Of a stretch of 64,000 bases of DNA, positions 54,491 through 64,000 are shown in pieces; position 1 is the stretch's first letter; the number at the start of each line of letters is the position of its first letter. The stretch spans positions 248,001 to 312,000 of the forward strand of contig NZ_CP019239.1 in assembly GCF_001955715.1 (NCBI RefSeq). The letters run 5' to 3'. The DNA is from Rhodoferax saidenbachensis. GTDB lineage: Bacteria > Pseudomonadota > Gammaproteobacteria > Burkholderiales > Burkholderiaceae_C. The notes beneath the pieces are model-generated. The model had not been told where the DNA came from and did not search any database. It saw only the letters and a list, made by a program, of their open reading frames with translations. The position numbers and the translations under genes are program-made.

Positions 54491-54841
54491 ATGAACGCAA
54501 ACCCTCCGAAACCGGACTCGTATTACGAGCGCCACATCTTCTTTTGCCTGAACGAACGCAAAAACGGCGAAGAGTGCTGCGCCCAGTACCAGGCGCAAGC
54601 TGCTTTTGACCGCTGCAAGATGGCGGTCAAAAACGCGGGGCTGTCCGGCCCCGGCCAGGTGCGTGTCAACAAGGCGGGTTGCCTGGACCGCTGTGCGGGC
54701 GGGCCTATTGCCGTGGTCTACCCCGAAGCTGTCTGGTACACCTATGTGGACAACCAGGACATCGACGAGATCGTCGAATCGCACCTGAAAAATGGCAAGG
54801 TGGTGGAGCGCCTGCTGACACCGCCCAACGTCGGCCGGTAA
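54491..54841 (+). CDS. Thioredoxin-like [2Fe-2S] ferredoxin domain protein
   Basis: 116-residue protein with cysteines in FFCLNERKNGEECCAQY (near 19, 28 and 29) and KAGCLDRCAGGP (near 60 and 64), arranged as in the thioredoxin-like 2Fe-2S ferredoxin family. The DRCAGGPIAVVYPE motif is characteristic. Presumed electron carrier of unknown partner. It follows the VanZ-like gene by 9 bp and precedes an R1 copy. Confidence 0.85.
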   Translation: MNANPPKPDSYYERHIFFCLNERKNGEECCAQYQAQAAFDRCKMAVKNAGLSGPGQVRVNKAGCLDRCAGGPIAVVYPEAVWYTYVDNQDIDEIVESHLKNGKVVERLLTPPNVGR

Positions 54842-54852
54842 TCCGGTTTAGT

Positions 54853-54912
54853 GTCAAATTGGCCTCTAGCCCTTGCGGATATTGCGCAAGCAGCTATCAA
54901 TTAAGTAGCATT
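54853..54912 (-). repeat. R1 repeat before the hydrolase gene
   Basis: CAAATTGGCCTCTAGCCC ... GCGCAAGCAGCTATCAATTAAG. It fills the gap and ends next to the GTG start of the hydrolase gene. Confidence 0.8.
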
Positions 54913-54914
54913 TT

Positions 54915-55568
54915 GTGAACACCCAGACCCAAAAAATCAGCCTGTCCGGCCCGGCTGGCGCATTGGCCGCCCAGATCGACGAGCCAACCTTGGCGCCGGG
55001 CGCGTCCGCACGGGGTGTGGTGGTGATCGCCCACCCGCATCCGCTGTTCGGCGGCACCATGGACAACAAGGTCGTGCAGACCTTGGCACGTGCATTTGTC
55101 CAGTGCGGCTGGCGCGCCGTGCGTTTCAACTTCCGCGGTGTGGGCGACAGTGAAGGCGTGTACGACGAAGGCCGCGGCGAACTGCAGGATCTGCTGGCGG
55201 TGATTGCCCACAGCGCACCGCAGGGTGCTTTGGCCTTGGCCGGGTTCTCGTTTGGCGCTTTTGTCACCAGCCATGCGGTCGCTGCGTTGGGTCCGGACCG
55301 CGCCCCGGAGAAGCTGGTGCTGGTAGGCACGGCTGCATCCCGATTCACGGTTGCTCCGGTACCGCCCGAATTGCACGAACGCACGCTGGTGCTGCACGGC
55401 GAACAAGACGACACCGTGCCACTGGCCGACGTGATGACTTGGGCACGGCCGCAAACCTTGCCTGTCACGGTGATTCCCGGGGTGGCGCACTTCTTTCATG
55501 GACAATTGCCGCTTTTGCGCAGCCTGGTGGTACGCCACCTCCAGGCCGAGCCTGGCGCCGCCGCATAG
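54915..55568 (+). CDS. Alpha/beta-hydrolase family protein
   Basis: 217-residue small hydrolase of the dienelactone/esterase-like fold: HPHPLFGGTMDNKVVQ (oxyanion region), nucleophile elbow GFSFGAF (Ser near 115), acid in HGEQDDTVPLAD, and histidine in PGVAHFFHG. Substrate unknown. The GTG start at 54915 directly follows the R1 repeat, leaving no clear ribosome binding site; translation may rely on coupling to the upstream gene. The next gene is 21 bp away. Confidence 0.84.
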   Translation: MNTQTQKISLSGPAGALAAQIDEPTLAPGASARGVVVIAHPHPLFGGTMDNKVVQTLARAFVQCGWRAVRFNFRGVGDSEGVYDEGRGELQDLLAVIAHSAPQGALALAGFSFGAFVTSHAVAALGPDRAPEKLVLVGTAASRFTVAPVPPELHERTLVLHGEQDDTVPLADVMTWARPQTLPVTVIPGVAHFFHGQLPLLRSLVVRHLQAEPGAAA

Positions 55569-55589
55569 ACATCTACTGACGAACTCCCC

Positions 55590-56774
55590 ATGAAATCATT
55601 TTTTACCGCTCTTTTGGTCACGGTCTGCCTTGGTGCTGCCGCACAAACGCCCCAGGCTCCGGAAATTGCGGCCCGTTCTTACCTGTTGCTCGATGTCACG
55701 GCCAACCAGATCCTGGCCTCCAAGGAAATCGACACGCCGGTAGAACCAGCCTCGCTGACCAAGCTGATGACGGCGTATCTGGTCTTTGACGCGCTGAAGT
55801 CCAAAAAAATCGATATCAAGCAAACCATGCCGGTCAGTGAACGCGCCTGGAAGATGCCTGGATCGCGCATGTTCATCGACCCCAAGATGCAGGTGCCGGT
55901 GGACGATTTGATCAAGGGCATGATCGTGCAGTCCGGCAACGACGCCACCATGGCGCTGGCCGAAGGTGTGGGGGGCACGGCTGAACGGTTTGTCGAAATG
56001 ATGAATGCGCAGGCCAAGCTGCTGGGCATGAAGGCCACCGGGTACAAGAACCCCGAAGGCCTGACTGAAGCTGGCCACACCACCACCGCACGCGACCTGA
56101 GCATCCTGGCCACCCGGTTGATGGCGGATTTCCCGGAGTACGTGGGGATTTACGCCATCAAGAAATACCGCTACCCCGGCACCCCGGCCGCCAATGACAG
56201 CAACCGAAATCTGCTGCTGTTCCGTGACCCGACGGTCGATGGCCTGAAGACCGGTCACACCGACGCGGCCGGCTACTGCATGGTGGCCACGGCCAAGCGC
56301 GACTTTGCCAATCTGGTGACGCCGGGTGCTCCCGCCGGTTCGCCCGAGGCCACCGGAAGCCGCCGCCTGTTGTCCATCATTCTGGGCGCCGACAGCGAAA
56401 ACGCCCGTGCCAACGAGTCCCAGAAACTGCTGAACTGGGGCTACACCGCCTATGAGCCGGTCAAGTTGTTTGACGCCAACCAAGCGGTGGCCACGCCCAA
56501 CGTCTGGAAGGGCTCGGCTTCTACGGTCAAGTTGGGGCGCCCCCATTCGATCGTCGTCGCTGTCCCGCATGGCAGCGCGGCCAAGCTCAAAACCCAGATC
56601 ATCCGTGCCGAGCCCCTGGTTGCACCGTTTGCCCGTGGGCAACAAGTGGCGACCTTGCGGGTTCTGGCGGGTGACCAGCCGGTGGTGGATGTGCCTTTGC
56701 TGGCGCTGGAAGGCGTTGACCAGGCCGGTATCTTTGGCCGCGCATGGGATGCCATGCGTTTGTGGGTTCGCTAA
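55590..56774 (+). CDS. dacC: D-alanyl-D-alanine carboxypeptidase (PBP5/6 type)
   Basis: 394-residue low-molecular-weight PBP that trims the terminal D-Ala from peptidoglycan stem peptides. Signal peptide to about residue 19, SLTK (S55-K58), SGN (115-117), KTGHT (220-224), and a C-terminal PBP5-like domain with an amphipathic end (AGIFGRAWDAMRLWVR) for membrane attachment. The dacA/dacC name is not fixed by sequence. A strong hairpin follows. Confidence 0.92.
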   Translation: MKSFFTALLVTVCLGAAAQTPQAPEIAARSYLLLDVTANQILASKEIDTPVEPASLTKLMTAYLVFDALKSKKIDIKQTMPVSERAWKMPGSRMFIDPKMQVPVDDLIKGMIVQSGNDATMALAEGVGGTAERFVEMMNAQAKLLGMKATGYKNPEGLTEAGHTTTARDLSILATRLMADFPEYVGIYAIKKYRYPGTPAANDSNRNLLLFRDPTVDGLKTGHTDAAGYCMVATAKRDFANLVTPGAPAGSPEATGSRRLLSIILGADSENARANESQKLLNWGYTAYEPVKLFDANQAVATPNVWKGSASTVKLGRPHSIVVAVPHGSAAKLKTQIIRAEPLVAPFARGQQVATLRVLAGDQPVVDVPLLALEGVDQAGIFGRAWDAMRLWVR

Positions 56775-56797
56775 GACGGCTTTGATAGGATTGCACT

Positions 56798-56830
56798 GAA
56801 AGTCGCCGAAATCGAGGTTTCGCGACTTTC
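56798..56830 (+). terminator. Terminator after the D-Ala-D-Ala carboxypeptidase gene
   Basis: GAAAGTCGC-CGAAA-TCGAGG-TTTCG-CGACTTTC long hairpin 24 bp past the stop. The T-run is short. Confidence 0.6.
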
Positions 56831-56876
56831 ATTGGGCAACCAAGTCGACGCAATGCGCCGCACCACCCCGCAGTTC

Positions 56877-56905
56877 TTGCAGGGAAACCCTCAATCTGAT
56901 ACATT
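56877..56905 (+). promoter_or_regulatory. Candidate sigma-70 promoter of the str operon
   Basis: TTGCAG (56877-56882), 17-bp spacer, TACATT (56900-56905), about 70 bp before the rpsL ATG. Confidence 0.5.
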
Positions 56906-56975
56906 AGAAGGCTTTTCGGAAATTCCGAAGAGATTCACGTTTTCGTAATATTCAAACGTTTAGGGACGTTTTTCA

Positions 56976-57353
56976 ATGCCAACCATTAACCAGCTCGTGC
57001 GTCAAGGCCGTGAGGTCGAGACCATCAAGTCGAAGAGCCCTGCTATGCAGAACTCTCCGCAGCGTCGCGGTGTGTGCACCCGTGTGTACACCACAACGCC
57101 TAAAAAGCCCAATTCCGCTCTGCGTAAAGTCGCCAAAGTGCGCCTGACCAACGGTTTTGAAGTCATTTCCTACATCGGCGGTGAAGGCCACAACCTGCAA
57201 GAACACAGCGTAGTGCTGGTTCGCGGCGGTCGTGTCAAGGATTTGCCCGGTGTGCGTTACCACATCGTTCGTGGCTCGCTCGATTTGCAAGGCGTGAAAG
57301 ACCGCAAGCAATCGCGCTCCAAGTACGGTGCAAAGAAGCCAAAGGCCAAGTAA
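56976..57353 (+). CDS. rpsL: 30S ribosomal protein S12
   Basis: 125-residue S12 with the decoding-centre stretches [17 protein letters not shown] and [17 protein letters not shown]. The residue equivalent to K43 in KKPNSA is lysine, the streptomycin-sensitive form, and PGVRYH keeps the wild-type K88-region context (VKDLPG). It heads the rpsL-rpsG-fusA-tuf group. Confidence 0.98.
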
Positions 57354-57530
57354 ATTGACCTGGATTCAAGGCGATCAGCCCTGGATTTGGAAAAGTAAAA
57401 GGTGTTTGTTTGCTGCGTGGCGCAGGAAATGAACGAAGTGACCCGCTGTTTGGGTCGAGTAAGTGAGAGTCTTATTGATTAACTCTCGCGGTGCCTGCAA
57501 AGGTGCCAACTGAAGCAAAGAGGTGAAAAA
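57354..57530 (+). other. rpsL-rpsG spacer
   Basis: 177 bp with a GAGAGT ... ACTCTC hairpin near 57465-57487. In E. coli this gap carries the S7 repressor site; the longer gap here may hold a counterpart, which is inference. Confidence 0.4.
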
Positions 57531-58004
57531 ATGCCACGTCGTCGCGAAGTCCCTAAACGTGAAATTCTGCCGGATCCCAAGTTCGGCAATGTAGAGCTGT
57601 CCAAATTCATGAACGTGATCATGGAAGGCGGCAAGAAGGCTGTAGCCGAGCGCATCATTTACGGTGCTCTCGAGCTGATCGCCAAGAAGCACCCTGATAA
57701 AGACCCGGTGGAAGCTTTCACCGTCGCTATCAACAACGTCAAGCCCATGGTGGAAGTGAAATCCCGCCGTGTGGGTGGTGCCAATTACCAGGTGCCCGTT
57801 GAAGTGCGCCCTGTCCGTCGCCTGGCTTTGTCCATGCGCTGGATCAAGGATGCCGCCCGCAAGCGCGGTGAGAAGTCCATGGCGCAGCGTCTGGCCAACG
57901 AAATGTTGGAAGCCACTGAAGGCCGTGGCGGTGCCATGAAAAAGCGTGACGAAGTTCACCGCATGGCAGAAGCCAACAAGGCTTTCTCCCACTTCCGCTT
58001 CTAA
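57531..58004 (+). CDS. rpsG: 30S ribosomal protein S7
   Basis: 157-residue S7, primary binder of the 3' domain of 16S rRNA. It starts [20 protein letters not shown] and ends [18 protein letters not shown], as expected. AGAGGTG precedes the ATG. Confidence 0.98.
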   Translation: MPRRREVPKREILPDPKFGNVELSKFMNVIMEGGKKAVAERIIYGALELIAKKHPDKDPVEAFTVAINNVKPMVEVKSRRVGGANYQVPVEVRPVRRLALSMRWIKDAARKRGEKSMAQRLANEMLEATEGRGGAMKKRDEVHRMAEANKAFSHFRF

Positions 58005-58159
58005 AGCGGTATTCGCGACTTTCAGGTGGGGCGGGCCCTGGCGGTGCCATGGCGCCGTCATTTTGACCGGCCACACTTCGAAAGTCGCTCGCCACGCAGC
58101 AAGGATCAAGAGCCCTTGCTGCTGGCAGTTTAAAGATACAGACCAACCAAGGATCCATC

Positions 58160-60262
58160 ATGGCTCGCAATACTCCCATTGAGCGCTATCGCAATATTGG
58201 TATTTCAGCGCACATTGACGCTGGCAAGACCACCACGACCGAGCGTATTTTGTTTTACACCGGTGTGAACCACAAGATTGGTGAAGTGCACGACGGCGCA
58301 GCCACCATGGACTGGATGGAGCAAGAGCAAGAGCGTGGTATCACCATTACTTCCGCAGCAACAACCTGCTTCTGGAAGGGTATGGATGCGTCCTTCCCCG
58401 AGCACCGCATCAACATCATTGATACACCTGGACACGTGGACTTCACGATTGAAGTGGAGCGTTCCATGCGCGTGCTGGACGGTGCATGCATGGTGTATTG
58501 CGCTGTGGGTGGCGTGCAGCCCCAGTCTGAAACCGTGTGGCGTCAGGCGAACAAGTACAAGGTGCCACGTCTGGCCTTCGTGAACAAGATGGACCGTACG
58601 GGTGCCAACTTCTTCAAGGTTGTGGAACAGATGAAGTTGCGCCTGAAGGCCAACCCTGTGCCCGTCGTCATCCCAATTGGCGCTGAAGAAAACTTCACCG
58701 GCGTGGTCGATCTGCGCAAGATGAAAGCCATCATCTGGGACGAAGCGTCTCAGGGCATGAAGTTCACCTTCGAAGAAATCCCCGCTGAACTCGTGGCAAC
58801 TGCCAAAGAGTGGCGCGAGAAGATGGTTGAAGCTGCGGCTGAAGCCACCGAAGAACTGATGAACAAGTACCTCGAAGAAGGTGACTTGACCGAAGAAGAG
58901 ATCACCGCCGGTCTGCGCGCGCGCACCATTGCTGGCGAAATCCAGCCTATGTTGTGCGGTACTGCGTTCAAGAACAAGGGTGTGCAGCGCATGCTGGACG
59001 CCGTGATCGAACTGATGCCTTCCCCGCTCGACGTGAAAGCCATCAAGGGCTTTGACGAAGACGAAAAGGAAGTCACCCGCAGGGCCGACGACAACGAAAA
59101 GTTCGCTGCGCTGGCGTTCAAATTGATGACGGATCCGTTTGTGGGTCAGTTGACATTCGTGCGTGTGTACTCCGGCGTTCTGAAAAAGGGCGACACCGTT
59201 TACAACGCGGTGCGCGGCAAGAAGGAGCGTATCGGACGTATCGTGCAGATGCACGCCAACAACCGCGAAGAAGTGGATGAAATCCGCGCCGGTGACATCG
59301 CCGCTTGCGTGGGTCTGAAGGACGTGACGACCGGTGAAACCCTGTGCGATCCGCAAGCTGTGATCACACTGGAGCGCATGGTGTTCCCGGACTCGGTGAT
59401 CCGCCAAGCCGTCGAGCCCAAGACCAAGGCCGACCAGGAAAAAATGGGTATTGCTCTGAGCCGTCTGGCTGCAGAAGATCCATCTTTCCGCGTGCAAACC
59501 GACGAAGAATCCGGCCAGACCATCATTGGCGGTCAGGGCGAGTTGCATCTGGAAATTATTGTTGACCGCATGAAGCGCGAATTTGGCGTGGAAGCCAACG
59601 TGGGCAAGCCCCAGGTTGCCTACCGCGAAACCATTCGCAAGCAAGTCACCGAAGTCGAAGGCAAGTTCGTTCGCCAATCCGGTGGTAAGGGTCAATACGG
59701 TCACGTGGTGTTCACGGTCGAGCCGAACGAAGCCGGCAAGGGCTTCCAGTTCGTCGACGCGATCAAGGGCGGTGTGGTTCCTCGCGAATTCATCCCTGCG
59801 GTTGAAAAGGGTGTCATCGAAGCGCTGAACCAAGGCGTGCTGGCCGGTTACCCCGTGGTGGACGTCAAGGTCACGCTGACTTTCGGTTCCTACCACGATG
59901 TGGACTCGAACGAAAACGCGTTCAAGATGGCCGCTATCTTCGGTTTCAAGGAAGGTTGCCGCAAGGCCAACCCCGTGATTCTGGAGCCCATGATGGCTGT
60001 GGAAGTGGAAACGCCTGAAGACTATGCCGGTAACGTGATGGGCGATCTGTCCAGCCGCCGCGGTATGGTGCAAGGCATGGACGACATGGTTGGCGGTGGC
60101 AAGGCGATCAAAGCCGAAGTTCCGCTGTCCGAAATGTTCGGCTACTCCACCACGCTGCGTTCGATGTCGCAAGGCCGCGCTACCTACACGATGGAATTCA
60201 AGCACTACGCGGAAGCTCCGCGCAATGTGTCTGAAGCCATCATGGCTGCTCGCGCAAAATAA
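58160..60262 (+). CDS. fusA: Elongation factor G
   Basis: 700-residue translocation GTPase. P-loop [30 protein letters not shown]; domains II-V follow in order, with [20 protein letters not shown] in domain IV. Normal length and good ribosome site. It precedes tuf with a hairpin between them. Confidence 0.98.
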   Translation: MARNTPIERYRNIGISAHIDAGKTTTTERILFYTGVNHKIGEVHDGAATMDWMEQEQERGITITSAATTCFWKGMDASFPEHRINIIDTPGHVDFTIEVERSMRVLDGACMVYCAVGGVQPQSETVWRQANKYKVPRLAFVNKMDRTGANFFKVVEQMKLRLKANPVPVVIPIGAEENFTGVVDLRKMKAIIWDEASQGMKFTFEEIPAELVATAKEWREKMVEAAAEATEELMNKYLEEGDLTEEEITAGLRARTIAGEIQPMLCGTAFKNKGVQRMLDAVIELMPSPLDVKAIKGFDEDEKEVTRRADDNEKFAALAFKLMTDPFVGQLTFVRVYSGVLKKGDTVYNAVRGKKERIGRIVQMHANNREEVDEIRAGDIAACVGLKDVTTGETLCDPQAVITLERMVFPDSVIRQAVEPKTKADQEKMGIALSRLAAEDPSFRVQTDEESGQTIIGGQGELHLEIIVDRMKREFGVEANVGKPQVAYRETIRKQVTEVEGKFVRQSGGKGQYGHVVFTVEPNEAGKGFQFVDAIKGGVVPREFIPAVEKGVIEALNQGVLAGYPVVDVKVTLTFGSYHDVDSNENAFKMAAIFGFKEGCRKANPVILEPMMAVEVETPEDYAGNVMGDLSSRRGMVQGMDDMVGGGKAIKAEVPLSEMFGYSTTLRSMSQGRATYTMEFKHYAEAPRNVSEAIMAARAK

Positions 60263-60267
60263 TGACC

Positions 60268-60307
60268 AGGGGTCAGACCACTTGCTTCAGCGTGTGGTCT
60301 GACCCCT
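60268..60307 (+). terminator. Large hairpin between fusA and tuf
   Basis: AGGGGTCAGACCAC-N12-GTGGTCTGACCCCT: 14-bp perfect stem, 6 bp after the fusA stop, without a T-run. It could be an attenuator or a small repeat element. Confidence 0.55.
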
Positions 60308-60423
60308 CTAATTAGTTCCCTGTCTGCGACGGTGTGCCGCCCTGTTTTCCGTGCGGGGCGAACCAGCAACACCGTGCAGACATAAAACCAATACACGGGA
60401 TTAGCTCTTTGGAGATTTGAAAA

Positions 60424-61614
<1,191 letters not shown>

Positions 61615-61638
61615 TTCGCAGTACCTAAAGGAATTACC

Positions 61639-61953
61639 ATGGCTACCAAGCAAAAGATCCGTATCCGTCTGAAAGCGTTTGACTACAAGCTCATCGACCA
61701 ATCGGCCGCTGAAATTGTGGACACCGCCAAGCGCACCGGCGCGATTGTCAAGGGCCCTGTGCCTCTGCCAACCCGCATGAAGCGTTTCGACATCCTGCGT
61801 TCACCCCACGTGAACAAGGCCAGCCGCGACCAGTTCGAAATCCGCACCCATCAGCGCCTGATGGACATCGTGGATCCTACGGACAAGACCGTGGACGCTT
61901 TGATGAAACTCGACCTGCCAGCCGGCGTCGACGTGGAAATCAAGCTGCAGTAA
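61639..61953 (+). CDS. rpsJ: 30S ribosomal protein S10
   Basis: 104-residue S10 (NusE), also part of transcription antitermination complexes. It opens [20 protein letters not shown]. It lies 24 bp after tuf, then a promoter-containing gap precedes rplC. Confidence 0.98.
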   Translation: MATKQKIRIRLKAFDYKLIDQSAAEIVDTAKRTGAIVKGPVPLPTRMKRFDILRSPHVNKASRDQFEIRTHQRLMDIVDPTDKTVDALMKLDLPAGVDVEIKLQ

Positions 61954-61986
61954 TGGGTTTGTGCAGGTCTGGATGTAAATTCAGGC

Positions 61987-62015
61987 TTGCACGGATTTAA
62001 GGAGCGGGTTATACT
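61987..62015 (+). promoter_or_regulatory. Candidate sigma-70 promoter before rplC
   Basis: TTGCAC (61987-61992), exactly 17 bp, TATACT (62010-62015). This suggests separate transcription of the rplC-led block from rpsJ. Confidence 0.7.
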
Positions 62016-62028
62016 CGCGGGCTCGCTT

Positions 62029-62048
62029 GGACAGGCTATGACCTGTCC
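62029..62048 (+). promoter_or_regulatory. Leader hairpin before rplC
   Basis: GGACAGG-CTATGA-CCTGTCC followed by TTCGGGTTTTATT. It lies just downstream of the candidate promoter and could act as an attenuator. Confidence 0.5.
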
Positions 62049-62128
62049 TTCGGGTTTTATTAACAGTCTTTCACGCAAAAACGGTACTGCCAATTGCAGT
62101 CGTACCGGTGGAAGTTACGGAGAAAACA

Positions 62129-62803
62129 ATGAGTCTTAGCAATCACTTAGGGTTGCTGGGTCGCAAGGTTGGCATGATGCGCCTATTCACCGAAGACGGG
62201 GATGCAGTTCCTGTGACGGTGGTAGACGTTTCCAACAACCGCGTGACGCAGGTCAAAACCCAGGAGAACGATGGCTACGTTGCCTTGCAGGTAACGTTCG
62301 GTTCGCGCAAAGCTTCGCGTGTGACCAAGCCTATTGCCGGTCACCTCGCCAAAGCGGGTGTTGAAGCCGGTGAAATCATCCAGGAATTCCGCATAACAGC
62401 TGACGCTGCCGCCAAGTACGCAACCGGCGCTACTGTGCCTGTGGCTGATGTATTTGTTGTGGGTCAAAAAGTGGACGTGCAAGGCACTTCCATTGGTAAA
62501 GGCTTCGCCGGTACCATCAAGCGTCACAACATGAGCTCGCAGCGTGCTTCTCACGGTAACAGCCGTTCGCACAATGTCCCCGGCTCTATCGGTATGGCGC
62601 AAGATCCAGGTCGAGTATTCCCTGGCAAGCGCATGACCGGTCACCTCGGTGATGTCACCAAGACGACCCAAAACCTCGACGTGATTCGTATCGACGAAGC
62701 CCGTCAACTGCTGCTGATCAAGGGTGCAATCCCCGGTGCGGCCGGTGGTTTTGTAACCGTCCGTCCCGCAGTCAAGGCTAAAACAGCGAAAGGAGCGAAC
62801 TGA
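62129..62803 (+). CDS. rplC: 50S ribosomal protein L3
   Basis: 224-residue L3, near the peptidyl transferase centre. [18 protein letters not shown] at the start and the [19 protein letters not shown] loop are typical. The ATG at 62129 with ACGGAG upstream is preferred to 62108. Its TGA overlaps the rplD ATG by one base. Confidence 0.97.
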   Translation: MSLSNHLGLLGRKVGMMRLFTEDGDAVPVTVVDVSNNRVTQVKTQENDGYVALQVTFGSRKASRVTKPIAGHLAKAGVEAGEIIQEFRITADAAAKYATGATVPVADVFVVGQKVDVQGTSIGKGFAGTIKRHNMSSQRASHGNSRSHNVPGSIGMAQDPGRVFPGKRMTGHLGDVTKTTQNLDVIRIDEARQLLLIKGAIPGAAGGFVTVRPAVKAKTAKGAN

Positions 62804-63426
62804 TGCAGCTCGAACTCCTGAATGACCAAGGTCAGGCTACGTCGAAATACGACGCGCCCGAGACCGTGTTTGGTCGTGCATACAACGAAGACTTGGTTCA
62901 CCAAGTGGTGGTGGCCTTCCAAGCCAACGCGCGTCAGGGCACCCGTGCCCAGAAGGATCGCGAACAAGTCCATCACAGCACCAAGAAGCCTTTCAAGCAA
63001 AAGGGAACCGGTCGCGCTCGCGCTGGTATGACGTCCTCGCCACTGTGGCGCGGAGGCGGTCGTATTTTTCCGAACATGCCTGACGAAAACTTTGCTCAGA
63101 AAATCAACAAGAAGATGTACCGCGCTGGTATGGCTTCCATCCTGTCCCAGTTGGCCCGTGAAGGTCGTCTGGCGGTGGTTGATTCCCTGAAAGTTGACTC
63201 TCCCAAGACCAAGCCACTGGCTGCCAAATTCAAGGCCATGAACCTTGAATCGTCGGTGCTGGTGATTGCAGACGAAGTGGATGAGAACCTGTACCTGGCA
63301 TCGCGCAATCTGGTGAACATCCTGGTTGTTGAGCCACGTTACGCTGATCCGCTGTCGTTGGTGCACTACCGCAAGGTGTTGGTGACCAAGGCTGCCATGG
63401 ACAAACTCAAGGAGATGTTCGCATGA
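62803..63426 (+). CDS. rplD: 50S ribosomal protein L4
   Basis: 207-residue L4 with the exit-tunnel loop [20 protein letters not shown]. In gammaproteobacteria L4 represses its own S10 operon; whether it does so here is unknown. It overlaps rplC by one base and rplW by four. Confidence 0.97.
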   Translation: MQLELLNDQGQATSKYDAPETVFGRAYNEDLVHQVVVAFQANARQGTRAQKDREQVHHSTKKPFKQKGTGRARAGMTSSPLWRGGGRIFPNMPDENFAQKINKKMYRAGMASILSQLAREGRLAVVDSLKVDSPKTKPLAAKFKAMNLESSVLVIADEVDENLYLASRNLVNILVVEPRYADPLSLVHYRKVLVTKAAMDKLKEMFA

Positions 63427-63758
63427 GCGCCCGTATGAACAACACGTCGAAAGTCAAGTACGACGAAGGTCGCTTGATGCAGGTTTTGGTTGCTCCCATC
63501 GTGTCCGAAAAGGCCACCATGGTTGCTGAAAAATCCAATGCCGTGACATTCAAGGTGCTGCAAGACGCTACCAAGCCCGAAATCAAGGCCGCTGTGGAAT
63601 TGATGTTCAAGGTGGAAGTACAAGGCGTTTCTGTGGTGAACACAAAAGGCAAGGCCAAGCGCTTTGGCAAATCCAATGGCCGTCGCGACAATGTTCGCAA
63701 AGCCTACGTGATGCTCAAGGCTGGTCAAGAGCTGAACCTCGGCGGGGAGGCTGCGTAA
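63423..63758 (+). CDS. rplW: 50S ribosomal protein L23
   Basis: 111-residue L23, docking site of trigger factor and SRP at the tunnel exit. Core motif [17 protein letters not shown] and the C-terminal [17 protein letters not shown]. The ATG at 63423 (ATGA overlap) may extend the native N-terminus (MSARMNNTS); a start at residue 5 or later is possible. Confidence 0.95.
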   Translation: MSARMNNTSKVKYDEGRLMQVLVAPIVSEKATMVAEKSNAVTFKVLQDATKPEIKAAVELMFKVEVQGVSVVNTKGKAKRFGKSNGRRDNVRKAYVMLKAGQELNLGGEAA

Positions 63759-63760
63759 TC

Positions 63761-64000
63761 ATGGCTGTTATCAAAATGAAACCAACTTCCCCAGGCCGTC
63801 GTGGCGTGGTGAAGATTTCGCGTGACCACCTGTACAAGGGTGCGCCTCACGCTGCCTTGCTGGAACCCCAGTTCCAGCAAGCCGGTCGTAACAACAACGG
63901 CCACATTACGACTCGCCACAAGGGCGGTGGACACAAGCACCACTACCGTGTGGTCGACTTTGTCCGCAACAAGGACGCAATTCCTGCCAAGGTTGAGCGT
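63761..64000 (+). CDS. rplB: 50S ribosomal protein L2 (3' end beyond the window)
   Basis: First 80 codons of L2, the large-subunit protein near the peptidyl transferase centre. It starts [19 protein letters not shown] and includes [20 protein letters not shown]. The ATG at 63761 is 2 bp after the rplW stop. No frameshift or stop is seen to the window edge. Confidence 0.96.
   Translation, partial: MAVIKMKPTSPGRRGVVKISRDHLYKGAPHAALLEPQFQQAGRNNNGHITTRHKGGGHKHHYRVVDFVRNKDAIPAKVER

Noticed and set aside
52829..54784. 651-codon open frame on the minus strand
   Set aside because: It is antisense to hemJ, the VanZ-like and the ferredoxin genes, is rich in His/Gln/Arg low-complexity sequence typical of antisense frames in GC-rich DNA, and has no domain.
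58205..60205. 666-codon open frame antisense to fusA
   Set aside because: A shadow of the strongly biased codon use of fusA; no homology-like features or ribosome site. The same holds for the frame antisense to tuf at 60205-61701.

Overview
The window is a 64 kb stretch of a GC-rich betaproteobacterial chromosome, most likely from the Comamonadaceae and Rhodoferax-like. That placement is an inference. It rests on the str-S10 ribosomal gene order at the right end, on the protein sequences, and on two interspersed palindromic repeat families of a type I associate with this family. They are called R1 here (about 55-60 bp, core TAGCTGCTTGCGC ... AAGGGCTAGAGGCC) and R2 (about 70 bp, GC-rich, core CGCTGCGCGGGTCGCTGCCCCC). 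No rRNA, tRNA, CRISPR array, prophage or insertion sequence was seen.

Layout. 0-11.7 kb: a membrane diguanylate cyclase, lplT, alr, a degenerate HD-GYP protein, two P-type ATPases (one MgtA) and radA with a LexA box. 11.7-17.9 kb: a chemoreceptor, then a small c-type cytochrome module (SHP-type cytochrome, diheme cytochrome c, cytochrome b561-like protein) followed by an OmpR/QseBC-type two-component system. 17.9-22.4 kb: ilvE, a zinc-finger protein, waaF, and an RstAB-like two-component system. 22.5-30.3 kb: an AmpG-like transporter, an M48 protease, an exonuclease III-family gene, pyrE and gatCAB. 30.5-35.2 kb: the rod-shape genes mreBCD-mrdA, without rodA next to them. 35.2-40.9 kb: a TSUP transporter, a lone integron-type gene cassette, a GMC oxidoreductase, a putative Na+/H+ antiporter and an enoyl-CoA hydratase. 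41-45.3 kb: an Mla/MCE-type lipid transport operon (permease, ATPase, MCE protein, lipoprotein) and a Lon-N-domain protein. 45.3-51.5 kb: mixed transport and metabolic genes (MarC, amidohydrolase, SDR, MgtC, Bug-type binding protein, solute-binding protein, CorA). 51.5-56.8 kb: hemB and hemJ diverging around a structured RNA candidate, then VanZ-like, ferredoxin-like, hydrolase and D-Ala-D-Ala carboxypeptidase genes. 56.9-64 kb: rpsL, rpsG, fusA, tuf, rpsJ, rplC, rplD, rplW and the start of rplB.

The most notable items are: (i) a single integron-type cassette at 36.1-36.5 kb whose stop codon lies inside an attC-like inverted core site, with no integrase nearby; (ii) repeated use of R1 and R2 copies as coding sequence, including two signal peptides, several gene 3' ends with their stop codons, and an in-frame insertion in a P-type ATPase; (iii) the cytochrome plus two-component module; (iv) an unrecognised, terminator-ended structured RNA candidate between hemB and hemJ.
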